DNA of 64,000 nt, taken from positions 25,222,780 through 25,286,779 of the forward strand of contig CM059194.1 in NCBI GenBank assembly GCA_030323885.1, given 5' to 3'. Origin of the DNA: Branchipolynoe longqiensis. Its lineage: Eukaryota; Annelida; Polychaeta; Phyllodocida; Polynoidae. The notes beneath the pieces were generated by a model that saw only the letters and a list, made by a program, of their open reading frames with translations, was not told the origin of the DNA and made no database searches. The position numbers and the translations under genes are program-made. Below, piece after piece: positions 10,006 to 22,148 of this stretch. How positions within the stretch are numbered: the stretch's first letter is position 1; every line of letters begins with the position of its first letter.

Positions 10006-13000
10006 GAAACTGGCTCCAAGTGTGGCAAACATATGGATGACAAGAAGGGTTAGCCTATTAATATTAGACCTAGCCCTAGGAGCAACCTACTAGTCCTAGA
10101 TAAAAGCTTCACCCCTACTACTACTAGACTAGTACTGGCCCCTACCCAGGGCAGTCAGCCTACACCAAGACTACCCACAACCCTGATCCTGAGGCTGAGA
10201 TTCCGTGTCGGGGGCGAATCTTGTAATGATCTGGACACATTTTCAGTTGACATTAGTTCTGCCATTTTGTCCACGTGTCGTTTTACCTGTGGCTGTGCAT
10301 TTCATCTGTGACATTTTTAACGGTGCCACGTTTACATTTCTTTATTATTGTTTACTCACAAATTCAATCAGGAAAAGCCTTTAAATTTAATTATAAATTA
10401 AACTCTTATCGGTATTGAATCGCTTAAATCTAGTGGTTTCAGTCAGCTTTGAGGGGATAGGACTATTAGGAGATAACATTATTTGGCTGAATAATGAAAG
10501 GGATGCAACAAAACCAGAAAGTTCACAAAATCATGTCTTGTTGGGGGAGGGGGGGGGTTCTTTTGGTAAAACAGTTTATTCATCAGAATGTGTATACATT
10601 TTTTTTCAGCGCCAGTTTTCTTCTAGCCGTTTACATTACATTGTAAATAGGTAGATCAGTGGGTACTTAGATAGGGCATATTAGTCAATTATTAAGGGGG
10701 GTTAGTGTGTTAGCCATAATAAGTTCAATGTTATGGCTTAAGAGGGTGGGTCGCTGCAAAAACCGCTGCTATTATGGTATAGCTGAGGTAAGTTATTGAG
10801 TGAGGGCGGGGGAACGTAAGCCTAAGTTTGTGGCTTGGACTAGATTGGTCATCCTACTGGTTTAAAAATGACTAGGCCGACACGAGTCTACGTTGTTTTA
10901 AAGACACTGCATGGCTGCACCCGAATTGTGGTGATGGCAGTTCAGCAAACATACAAAACTTTCATTAATCAGGTTGCGGCTTAGAACTCTTTTAAAAGAC
11001 TAGACACAAATTGAAATTGAAATTTCAGAATTGAAAAAAAAAAATAGTTAAGCTTCTGTATATGCTATGATCGTCAGGGGGGATGCGACAATTATCAAGA
11101 CAATGGCTAATAATGAATATTTTTTTAAATAACTACTGGGGAATTGACTTTTTCAAGATAAATAATCAATTCAACGTATACGACTTATGGGGGGGGGGGG
11201 GGGGGAAACATACAACAAGTATCTGTAATTGGTTCAGTATTGACTGCCTTTATTCAAACATCCAACATCTGTGATTTAAGGGATATTTTGTATGCATGTT
11301 ATACACCTGAACCATCCACATGTGCCAAAATTAACATTCACTTTGCTTGTTTGTTTCACATTTGATGCATTCCATAATACTTCAAGAGGAAAACTGTCGA
11401 GCCAACCTACGAAACATTAAAGATTTACATATTTCCTGGTTAAATTTTGAATTATACACTTCTGTAACCGTAAAGTCATTCAACAGTTAGTTCGCCAAGA
11501 TTTCCTCCGCAACAAATGGTTTCAAAATGCATGTTTCATAACTTGACATTTCCATGCCGAATGCTGACTTTGAGTAGTTAATTTCACAATTCCAGTTCAT
11601 CTCTGTGTTATGTCGTATAAGTGGCATCACACGAATAATAGATGCATGATACAGCTTTCGGGTGTGGGTTTTAAAATTTGAATTCTTTTTCATTTTTTTC
11701 AACAGTTCAGGATTTTAACCCCAGATATTGACAAAATAGCATTATGATCGCACCGACTTTGTAAGCCAGCGTTTACAGGATCTCCGACTACAACTATTTG
11801 TACATTCTTAATATTGTACACAAAATAGTATCTATGGATATACAAGGTAGATTACACTTTCCTGTGCAAAATATAAACATTATCAAGTATACGACAAAAA
11901 ATATCATAAATACACGTAAATACTGACATCTACCAGGATGACCCATCCGATGTAACTGATCAAAATCTATCGATAAGGATCAATTCCCATCTCACATTGC
12001 GCAAAAACTAGCGCATACAAAATGGTGCATCTGATCTTAACTGGTCTTTGGGAAAATACACTGTGAGCCATTCTCTGGTCGTGGAGTGACTGATGGCAAG
12101 ACATGATTCGTTATGCACTGGACCATCACAAGTAGATATTCGACAAGTTTGATGACATGTATAGGTCGATGAAGGTTGGCTCAATGATGGTTTAATGGTG
12201 CGGCAGCCTTCATATGGGGGTGAGGAATGGGTGAGCAAGTCGTTTAAGAGAACCGCACACAGATGGATGGACTATAACAATATCAAAATCAAAACTCTTC
12301 AAACCCTGATGCACATGGATGCGTACTTTTGTTTTTCTTTCCTTCTCTTTTTCGAATTTTAATTTAGTTTAATTTTAAACAGCATTCAAAAGTGAAATCA
12401 CAGAGTTTTTAGTCGGTTAGTCTTTTTTTTTTTTTTTTAACTTCAACAAAGTCGAAGCTAAAGCATCCATGTCATGGTGATTTAGTAAAATATTGCTGGT
12501 GAGTTATGACCTTTTACACACACATATATAGAAAAATGCCACAATGAAAACGGTTGGGTGACCTGTGAACGGATGCAAAGATGAATAGCAGTTTAAACTG
12601 GTTTGATCACGGTGACGTCACTGTTTGAGACGCTGGTTGATTGAATGCTGGGAGGTCTGTTTGGAATGAGTCTACTGTAAAAGGGACACCTCCGCCCTAA
12701 CCAGCTGATAAAAACTCCAGTGTGATATGCCTACTAGGGGGAATGGGGTTACAAACATGGTGAGAACGAAAAAAACTAAATGGCCATTTCCTTCCTTTGT
12801 TTCTATCAAATTCCGCAAACAAAATAAAGACTAGATTATGATACGTCACTGGACGTTTATTACAAATACTTAGCGCGGAGTGCACAACTCTGTGACCGGC
12901 ACGATGTGTTTCGATAGGAGTCCCGGTGTTTGTGTGCCTAGAACACAGACGCCGCATGTACCCAGCATATGGGGGCACCCCATGGAAGTCACCTTGTAAT

Positions 13001-13243
13001 GCGCATGTCTGTCAGATCAACATCTATGAGGCCACACTCATCAAGCCAAGGGATCTGATTGGTTGTTGTTGGTACTGGTTTTACGCCGTATCGGCAGCAA
13101 AGGACATATTCATGGCGAGCCATTCTTTTCTTCTTTTTTTTTCCTTCAATTTTTTTCAATTATTCTTCATTATGCTGTATTATTATTCAACCATTGCTTT
13201 TAAACAGAATGTAAAGTTAAGGGCCTAGTTAGTTCTCCACGTT
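10006..13243. other. Intergenic DNA, no gene seen
   Basis: Contains G-runs at 10541-10556 and 11190-11206, a T-run at about 12422-12440 and many short ORFs without recognisable content. No transposon ends were found. Confidence 0.35.
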
Positions 13244-13555
13244 TTAAAGTTGCATAGTCTGATAGCTTTGAGCTTCTGGCTTTTAAAAATATATTATTTG
13301 AGATAAATATACTAGGTTGATCATTATAATCTTCTTTCCTTTAGTACGAAGTAACTTTGACTAACTTGTAGTATAAACATGCGGAATCAAAACTCTGGCC
13401 TCCATAGGCTATTACATTGAATTATTATGTCCTTCTAAATAGCAATACATACTTAATAGTTGCATAAGTATCGAAGTTGGATATGTCGATTCAGATCTAG
13501 ATAAGTGTCTTGGTTTTGACAATTTGATGCTTTTATCGGACTATGCAACTTTTAA
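13244..13555. mobile_element. TTAA-flanked MITE copy A
   Basis: Begins TTAA-AGTTGCATAGTCTGAT and ends ATCGGACTATGCAACT-TTTAA, inverted repeats flanked by TTAA. About 310 bp, no coding capacity. Confidence 0.8.
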
Positions 13556-13991
13556 TGGACAGCGTAGCGCTTAATATTTTAGTCACTACAGCTGTTTTCT
13601 TTTCAAAAACCTAAAAACCCAATCCACAATAACAAATGTACCGTACACCAATTCTCATATCAAAGACAGAATTTGAACTGAACTGCTTGAACCAGATTGT
13701 CCAGTCTGGCGTCCCAGTCGACGTGGTAATATCGCACATACACGCGCGCGCGCCTAACTCCGCTGGCGCCCCCAGCGGAAGGCGTGCGAACTACAAACGG
13801 ACGGTCCATGGGTGTGGTGGCCCCTCGTTGACAGTGAGTGGTCCCAATAGGGGTATTTCTAAAAATGCTATGAGCAGATCCAGCTGCAGCCGGCTTCCTG
13901 ATATGAACATGGTTATTTGGGGATGGGGGTGGTATGCAGTGCACTACAGTAGTAGTAGTAGTACCCATATCGAATAGTTTCAGAACACAAT

Positions 13992-14347
13992 TTAAAGTTG
14001 CATAGTCCGATGCTTTTTTGGGGTTTCTGTAATTTTTCTGAGATAAATTTATTAAATATTTTGATATTATCTACCTTAGTTTAGCTTGAACTAACTTATT
14101 TTGAATGGCTAAGTTTTGAGATATTTGAAGTGCAAACATGTCAAATTAGTTTTGTCAAATACGCCAAAACTCTTTTACGCTAGGCTTCTGCAGTAACAGG
14201 TTCTATCAAATTGACTCAGTATTTCCGTCTATGTGCCAACAAATGTTTAATAAGTGCACCAGTATCTAAGTCAGATATGCAGAATCAATTCTAGATAATT
14301 ATTTTCGTTTTGAAAATGTGACACTTTATCGGACTATGCAGCTTTAA
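13992..14347. mobile_element. TTAA-flanked MITE copy B
   Basis: TTAA-AGTTGCATAGTCCGATG at the left, TATCGGACTATGCAGCT-TTAA at the right, 356 bp. Interior contains the family phrases TTGAAGTGCAAACATGTC and GTTTTGAAAATGTGAC. TTAA target sites are used by piggyBac and Kolobok transposases. Confidence 0.85.
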
Positions 14348-14615
14348 TTCAACTAGGAGCGGGGAAATCGATCAATAAATGTTATATATATGGATTCAGG
14401 GTTGTTTGTTTAAAATTTTTTTTTTTATTTTTGATAAATACCAAACCCTCAAAAAGGCAAGTTGATTAGCTCTCCATTTTCTGGTAGTTGGGTCCCTGGT
14501 ATACGTGTCTTTACTCCAACCATCTATCAACAGAACCATGATGACATCGATACACTGACACCATTCCTTGATATGGATGTTCTATACCTGACTGTACTGT
14601 GCCGCTACACTTTTA

Positions 14616-14880
14616 GGCCATGTATACATAGACTGTCCCCTTGTGGCGTGTTCCGTTGTTCCGTGATCACTTGTGACCTTGTGACGCGCCACAGAGACAA
14701 TGAACCTGTGCTTTGCTTACTGGCTGTTCCCATAGGTTGGTCGCAGAGTCCTCATGGCCTTGTGCAGGGAACATAGAGAATGAATATGTTCATTGTCTGT
14801 GTCGCATGTCACAAGGTCACAAACAAACACAGAACAAGGGAACACGTCACAAGGGATACACAGCCTATGGATACACAGCC
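14616..14880. mobile_element. Fold-back MITE with TTA target duplication
   Basis: Left end GGCCATGTATACATAG and right end CTATGGATACACAGCC are inverted repeats, and the inverted similarity extends for about 90 bp into each arm (CCTTGTGGCGTGTTCC against GGAACACGTCACAAGG). TTA flanks both ends (14613-14615 and 14881-14883). Likely PIF/Harbinger-type. Confidence 0.8.
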
Positions 14881-14883
14881 TTA

Positions 14884-17330
14884 GGTTTCAGTGCAACACT
14901 TTTAACTCAGCTGGTCTCAGGCATTTGACCGGCCATTGGCATGCAGCTATGTCATCAACAATACATACAAAGGCGACCTATATATTACGCACAGATATAT
15001 ATACTTCTATGTAATCTCTCGTTTTCTCCTATTTTTAAGCAGCTGTGGCGGCTGTTTAACGCAAAGTCTATCTTTGTACCATCATGTTCAACACAATGTA
15101 TGTTATAAGCCTACTCCAGCTACAGGCTTGGCAGCTCGCCACCTACCGATAACCAGCTCAGCTCGGCCACTGTTATACTAGCATATCACAATGGTACTCA
15201 TACATTATCAGACAGGCACAATCTACATCACACAGCACAACACTTGTAGCTATACCCACGATTCTCTAAGTTAAGCAACTCCTAAGCAAATAAATGTCCT
15301 CCAATCATCAGATCGACAGTTCTATGTTTATGAATGAAAAAAGCTCCAACTTACGACACAAAATGTGCATATTGTATAAATCAACAGTTTGTCACCTCCT
15401 CGCAGTTACAGTACTAGCTTTGCTATTGAGTTGATAAATAACTTTTTGTATGTGTATTTCTTTCCTTATTATATCTGGCACCCCTAAACACAATCAGTAC
15501 ATGAATAGTAAGTAATACAGCACTGGGGGAGTAGGATATGTGGCAACCCAATTCCAAATATGGAGTAAAATCAAACATGGCGAATCCAATGGTAATGAAG
15601 AGTAGCGATACATTTGTAACAACACTAGTTACTTTTACATTCCAGTTAAACAAATTTCCAATGAGAAGAGTTCAGATTAAATCAGAAATATACTTATGTG
15701 TATTAATAGTCTGTGAGTGTATTAAAACAAAATTGCTGAGTCATTGACTGGCTAACTCTTGAGGGTCATGTTGAAATGTTGAGTGCAATTTGTGTTGACG
15801 TGGAGCACAGTGGTGAGAACCCGGGAAGTGAGCGATTATTACATAATACATGGGTACAAATCTGTTCGACCCAGTCTGTCCCTCTCTCATACCCACACCT
15901 ATTAGTAACATTACAGCCACCGTTAACATAGCATTGGCGACTTGCGATCTATAACAGCAGTACAGCTGATTATTGTGGGGGGAAATGAAACTGTCTTTTA
16001 CACTAAGTCACAATTCCTAACCCATTTCGTCATCACGTTTACAATGCTCGTTTCATTGATTACATCACAAAACATACACAGCGAGCAAGCTGAAAAGGTG
16101 TCTAAAGCAAACCCGCATGTCATACTGTTCTCTTAATGATTATCATTGGCTCAACTCCACCAACTACAAGTGTTATGAAAGTAGTCCCGACACACCGATA
16201 GCAACATGTATTATTGCACCAAATAAAAAAGAAATAACGAAACAGACCAGTTTCACAAGGTCATTCGTGTCAAACCCAGCAAATATGAATTTCTTTTTTT
16301 CTGACCATACATAGTTGATAGATTTAGCGAGTGTTAATGATAATGCGAGTGTTACAAGTTGAAATTACTCTTGTTTCTTTTCTTTTATTCTAAGGTTGGC
16401 AATGAATCAGAAGATTAACATAATTTGTTAATTATGAACAGAGCTTTGCTTAAAGAAGAGAACAAAAACCATCCTCCAAATGAACAAATAACGAGGTTAC
16501 TCTCTTTAAAAACAAAATAGAAGCAATTTGCACAATAACAATATTAAAGTATCTGTGTGCCTATACTAGATCTGACACTTACTTCCCATGTGATATTTTG
16601 AATTAATAAGCGCCATTCTTCTACTAATAATTAAGTAAACAAATTTAATTCAGCCCTTTAAAAAATACACTAAAAAGCATCCACCCACCCAAAAGTACTC
16701 CTAACTGGCATGCTCATTCGCAGAAATACGGTAAATGCATACAAACCAGAGACCCTTATCTGGAGAGAAAAATGCTCTCCCAAACTTCGTGATACATCTT
16801 TTTTAATACGAAAAGACTTTTAAAATGAAAGGTATGCATGCGTTAATGTAGAGATAATCTTGATGACAGAGAAGGCAGTACATTATATAGTGCTGAAATA
16901 TCACAAAGTATTCGTTATATATATACAACATACTAATTTAGTTCATACCTACACAGGCCACTATACATAAGGCCACAGTGCATGACCAGAATTAAAAGGA
17001 CCGACAAACTAATCGACACGTTGCCATGGTAACTGTAGGCAAGCCAAGCGGTGCGGAACCTGTTCACCCATCCACAAAGCTTCAATCTCATTCGCAACCA
17101 ACAGCAGTTCCATCAGGTGTTCGCTAATACTTCAGAATGATCCAACGCAGGATAATATTACCATAGACAATTTCCTTTCAATATGTTGGCATGGCAACCT
17201 TTTGAGCGGTGTTGATTATTCCTGGCGAGTTTCTACCACTACACTGGTTATTACACACACTTGGGGTTATTCGTTTACAAGTCACCATCAAACAACTAAA
17301 CCAAACGTGCAGAGGTCTTGGCAACATGGC
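14884..17330. other. Intergenic DNA, no gene seen
   Basis: AT-rich; short ORFs only. If the NFAT transcript had a very long 3' UTR it could extend towards here, but nothing in the sequence shows it. Confidence 0.35.
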
Positions 17331-17331
17331 C

Positions 17332-17402
17332 TTTTGTTGTTATTGCTTGTTGTTGTTGTTGCTGTTGTTATTGCTGTCAATGCTTAGTGGTGTTTCCACA
17401 GC
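17332..17402. repeat. TTG/CTG-rich microsatellite
   Basis: Imperfect run of TTGTTGTTGTTGCTGTTG units. Confidence 0.8.
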
Positions 17403-17459
17403 GACTGTTGCTACGACCGCAGCTTCTGGTTAATTATCGGGTAAACACAATGGTCTAAG

Positions 17460-18680
17460 TAGTGCACATTGCCCCCTGGCTACGGCCCGGTCAAGGTTCG
17501 GCCAAGGCCAGCTTTAAGGCCCGTCCAAGGCCAGCTTTAATGACTGGTCAGAGCTCGGTCAAAGCTCGGCCAAGGCCAGCTTTAAGGCCTGGATAAGGCC
17601 AGCTTCAAGGACCGACCAAGGCCACCTTTAAGGCCCGTTCAAGGCTCGGTATTAATGTCAGCTTTAAGGCCCAGCTTAAGACCGGTCAAGGCTCGGCCAA
17701 AACCAGCGCTAAGGCCTGCAGTGAAGGCTCGGCCAAGGCCAGCTTCAAAGCCCAAATAAGGCCCCGCCAAGGACCGATGTAAGGCCCGAGTAAAGCCTAA
17801 CTAGGGCGTGCTAGCATTCTGGCTAAGGTTTGTATGGGGCCTGGTAGGACCTGACTATGGCCCGGCTAAGGCCTGGGGTAGGGCCCCACCAAAGAAGGCC
17901 TAGTCAAGGACCGGGCAAGGAAGAACCGGCCAAGGAAGAACCTGCCAAGGAAGGACCAGCCAAGGAAAAACCAGCCATGGAAGGACCGGCTAAGGAAGGA
18001 CCAGCCATGGAAGGACCAGCCAAGGAAAGATCGGCTAAGATTTGGCTAAGGCCTGGCCAAGGGCCGGTCTGCCAAGCCAAGGGTTTGTCCAAGGCCCAGA
18101 TAAGCCCTGGCCAAGAGTCTGTCTAAGGCCCAACTAAGGGTCATCTAATTCCCAGCTAAGGCCCGGCTAGGGTGCAGCTAAACCCCGGACAAGGGCCTGT
18201 CTAAGGCCCAGCTAAGGGTGTATAAATCCCAACTAAGGCCTGCCCGGGGTCCTGCTGGGGTTCCGGCTAAGCCTCAGCCAAGGCCCAGCTAAAGGTCGTC
18301 TAATTTCCATCTAAGGCCAGGTTAGAGTCCAGCGAAGCCCCAGCTTCTGTCTAAGGCTCAGCCAGGGCTGCCGGTCCAATGCTTAACCAGGTTGCGTTGT
18401 TATCAAGGCAGAACCTAGGCAGCAAGCATGTGAAGCTCTAGAAGTGAGGCAGCCCAATGTCGGCCGCTTTCGTGTCACCACACCTTTCAGAGCCGCTGTG
18501 TACATTGTTGCAGAAGGCTCCCGCTATAAGATAGCACAACTCCTGTCCAACTAAGGGGTGTCTAATTCCCACCTAAGGGCCGCCTAGGGTTCAGCGAAGC
18601 CCAAGCTTCTGTCTAAGACCTGGCTAGGGCCTGGCTGGGGGCTTGGCTAAGGTTTGACCGGGTTGCATTGTCATCAAAGC
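17460..18680. repeat. Degenerate GGCCAAGGC-type tandem array
   Basis: About 1.2 kb of variants of AAGGCC(C/A)GGTCAAGGCTCGG and CCAAGGCCAGCTTTAAGG, GC-rich against AT-rich flanks. Units are roughly 15-30 bp and drift gradually; 17905-18030 is a cleaner 15-bp series (CCAAGGAAGGACCAG). Confidence 0.8.
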
Positions 18681-18800
18681 AGAACCTAGCACGCCATGCA
18701 AAGGCAGCAGCTTCTGAAGCTCTAGAGGTCGTGTCACCACACCTTTCAGAGTCGCCGTATTGCAGAGGTCTCACGTTATAACACAGCACAACTCCTGCAT
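18380..18800. repeat. Diverged direct repeat of about 150 bp within the GGCCAAGGC array
   Basis: 18388-18555 and 18658-18802 share GGTTGC(G/A)TTGT(T/C)ATCAA, GTGTCACCACACCTTTCAGAG and AGCACAACTCCTG, separated by array units. Confidence 0.75.
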
Positions 18801-18899
18801 GCACAACCACCAAAAAAAAACCCACAAAAATAAAACCATTAAAACAAAAAAAACTAAGGTAAAATATGTGCACAGAAAGTACATAGTGTGCATCTCAAA

Positions 18900-19980
18900 T
18901 CTATTTGTGATATAATATAATATATATATACATATAAAAAATTCCGCAGCATGTGGTTAACTGCGACATATCTCACAATAACTAGTAACTAACCTGTTAG
19001 GTGATCCATTTACACACATGCGATGCCTTACACCTCGTTTCATACCTTCCAGCTCATGCAGTTCCTTCCGTGAAATAGAACCCACCACACATCAAGAGCA
19101 ACGCTATCATTTCAAGTCTAATACATTATTCAGAGCGCTTCAAATCTTACCCTGTAACATAACGCCAATATCGACAGAATATAGTGAGTACATAATATGA
19201 ACGAATCTGAGATTATACATGGAATACTATGAAGAGTGGAAGCAACCATAAAGGTACACGTTAAGAAGACATAGGAAGGTGTGAATGAGTGGAAAGGGAG
19301 GACAGCCAAAATGAGTTCACTTTTGTTTTGAGTGTGCCAAATACAAACACATGTTCTTTTGATATTAGCACTTTACTGTGTACTAGGTGTGGGTGTGAAT
19401 TTCAGTTTACTCACCGGCACCTATACCCCTTGATTGATATTACATTAAATAAATTGACAAATCTATTGCACTAGTAAATAGAATTACTATATTAAAACAG
19501 GTAATTTTACCACACACTTTGAAGGCATGAACTGGTTTTAAAATTCAAGCCTTAAGGAAGATAAAGTGTTTGAAATTATTATTGGTATGCCATGCTTCCC
19601 GTGTCACCGTAACGAAATACACTATACGTAAATCAAGTTACAATTCCACACTTTTAATACTGAAATACGAGATAATAGTTATTATAATAATAATAATATA
19701 TACAAAATTATGTTTCATTAGTAATTATGCACACCCTTGACACTTCGGCTACAACCAACTCCGTATTAAAGTTCCGTTGACACATTTTGTTTTTGGGCGC
19801 TGATAAGATACCATTATCTTCTCATACTCTGGGCACCCCCCAGCAGAGGCGCCCAGGTAGACTGCGATAAGTGTGGCTTGTGGGCACCCGGGTCCCCGTC
19901 GTACAACCAGTAGTCCGAAGCATGCTGGTCCCGCTGGCACTGGTCACCATGGTTACCAGGGGTGCGATGTCTTTATATGG
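18900..19980. other. Intergenic DNA, no gene seen
   Basis: AT-rich with small TA and AAT microsatellites (about 18910-18935, 19683-19702). Confidence 0.35.
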
Positions 19981-19984
19981 TGAT

Positions 19985-20545
19985 CCAGGTAGAGGTGGAG
20001 GTGGTGGTGGTGGTGGTGGTGTTCGTGTTTGTGTTCATGTTCGTATTGGTGGTGGGCTTGGGGTTGGTGTTGTTCGGGGTGATGGTGGTGGCTGTGGCTG
20101 TGGCGGAGGTGGTGTTGGTAGGGGCGTTGGTGGTGGTGGAGGAGGTGGAGGTGGTGGTGGTGGTGGAGGTGGAGGTGGAGGTGGAGGTGGTTGTGGAAGT
20201 GGTGGTGGTGGTGGAGGTGGAGATGGTGGGGGTGTTGGTGTTGGCATGGGCATTGGTGTTGATGTTGGTGTTGGTGTTGGTGGGGTTGTTGGTGGCATTG
20301 GTGGGGTTGCTGGTGTTGGTAGTGGTAGTGGTGTTGGTGGGGAGGGGGGATGTTGCTGGTGTTCGTGTTGGTAGTGGTGTTGGTGGTGGTGGGTGTGGGG
20401 TGTTGGTGGTGGTGTTGTTGGTGGCATTGGTGGGGGTGTTGTTGGTGGCATTGGTGGGGGTGTTGGTGGTGGCATTGGTGGGGGTGTTGGTGGTGGCGGT
20501 GGTGGCGGTGTTGGTGGTGGCGTTGGTGGTAGGGTGTTGGTGAGG
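19985..20545. repeat. GGT-rich (GGTGGTGTTGGT) minisatellite
   Basis: About 560 bp of GGTGGT, GGAGGT and GGTGTTGGTG variants. The last part (20400-20530) has a cleaner unit, GGTGGCATTGGTGGGGGTGTT. Strong strand asymmetry: almost no C on the plus strand. The long Gly/Val-rich and Pro/Thr-rich reading frames across it are consequences of the repeat. Confidence 0.9.
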
Positions 20546-20645
20546 GTGAAAATGTCCCCTGCTAGTTGTTCGAGGTATGCTGTCCATTGGGATGTGATGG
20601 ATTGAGCAGGCGGTCAACTGCAATAAAAAAACAGAATGAGTACAG

Positions 20646-20706
20646 GTTGGTTGGTTGTTGGAGTTTTACATCCTGGCAAAATCTAAGGTCATATCAGGAC
20701 GGGAAT
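20646..20706 (-). mobile_element. SINE family A fragment (tail end)
   Basis: TTGGTTGGTTGTTGGAGTTTTACATCC...ATCAGGACGGG only; the tRNA-like part is missing. Confidence 0.75.
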
Positions 20707-21399
20707 GAGTAGAATATATCAGCTTACTATTTATCCAATACTGATTTGGTAGGTGATGAGTAGTACCAGGAGATGCGATGGCCATTAAATGAACAAACCG
20801 GAAATTGAGGCACCTATGCAACTTGGATGTCTTCACCGATACCAGCGTCAAAGTAAAAGCTAATAGGAAATAATTAGAGAATTGCCAATCGATGCTGAAA
20901 TGATTGTAACAATGGTCTAAAGAGAGTGACCTGATTTTAACATGTATGCATATTCGTTTTCTTTACCAAATATTAAATTCTAGAAATATTAACTGCGCTG
21001 ACCTATTGAGAATAGCCACAGGACACTTGCACACCTGCCAACTTTTGTTAAACGAAAATCCTAATAAGCGAAGCGAGGCGGGCAAGCGTTCTAGGGGGGT
21101 CCGGGGGGAAAATTTGAAAAATACATAAAAAATGGTGCATTCTGGTGCATTTTCAGAGACATTTTAGGCATATTATTAAAGAAATTATTACCAGTGAAAA
21201 AGCGGAATAATGTTTATAATTCGTAGGGCGGAATGAGAATTTAAAAAATCGTAAATATTCCGCTAAAATCGTAATAGTTGGCAGGTATGCACTTGGTGTA
21301 TAGGTCCTGATCAGATTTATCCTTACGTAGCTCAAATAGCCCATTCTGTGATGTCATGCAGGGAAGTGATAGGTAGAATTACAAAAGGTTTGAAAGCAA

Positions 21400-21557
21400 C
21401 TATTAATCCAAGTAGGCCATCTGGTACTTTCCTTGGTATTCCCTTCTATGTGGCTTAATAAGTGCATCAGCATCTAAGTTAGATATACAGAATCAAATCT
21501 AGATCAGTGTTTTGGTTTTGAAAATATTATGCTTTCATCGTACTATGCAGCCTTAAA
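21400..21557. mobile_element. TTAA-flanked MITE, 3' half
   Basis: CCCTTCTATGTGGC...TTTGAAAATATTATGC...CATCGTACTATGCAGCC-TTAA. The left half is absent. It ends 80 bp from the NFAT stop codon, so it probably lies in the NFAT 3' UTR. Confidence 0.75.
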
Positions 21558-21636
21558 GTCGGGATCCCTTGTAACCATAAAGGACCATAACCATAAATAA
21601 GTTACAAATAAACGAATCAGTTAGATGCATACAAAT

Positions 21637-22148
21637 CTACTGACCATCATCTACAGGTATTGAGGGGAGCGATCCCTCCTGCCCGTTGATTGGCGGGTTC
21701 CTCCACATTCCACGCGTGGAGCCCTCCTCAGGTGCAGAAGTTCCATTCTCGGACTTTGGAATCATTGCTGGGCTGGCTGCGGTTGTTCGTGGTGGGTCTG
21801 CTGAAATCTTATCGGTGCCCGAAGTTAGCAGGGTGTACAATGAGCTGTTGCTGGAGACATCTGCGACAACTGGCTTGTGGTCCACGACAGCCGCAGGAGC
21901 TGATGTCGGTGGCACAGAGTTGGTTGCTGTTGGGGTGCTGGTGGGTGGCAGCTGTTCAGCCACCAGAGGTGCCACAGATACTGGCGAAGGGCTTGGCTGA
22001 GATAACACGGCTTGTGGTTGCGGCATCTGCTGTGGCGGTGGGGTGACATTGGTAGGCGCGGGAGTTGCGGCGCTAAGTTGCAGCCCTGGAGTTGTCATCA
22101 AGATGATAGGGGCATGCCCTCCAATCCCTCCGAGAAGATTTGTGCTAG
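21637..22148 (-). CDS. NFAT5: NFAT5 last exon
   Basis: Acceptor GAACAG|CTAGC; encodes [20 protein letters not shown], a Pro/Ala/Thr/Val-rich segment, and the C-terminus [11 protein letters not shown] followed by TAG at 21639-21637. A competing acceptor four bases further (CTAG) would shift the frame to an early stop, which favours the chosen one. Confidence 0.88.

Noticed and set aside
19871..20623. Gly-, Val- and Thr/Asn-rich overlapping ORFs on both strands
   Set aside because: Six-frame openness over a GGT-rich array; composition follows the repeat.
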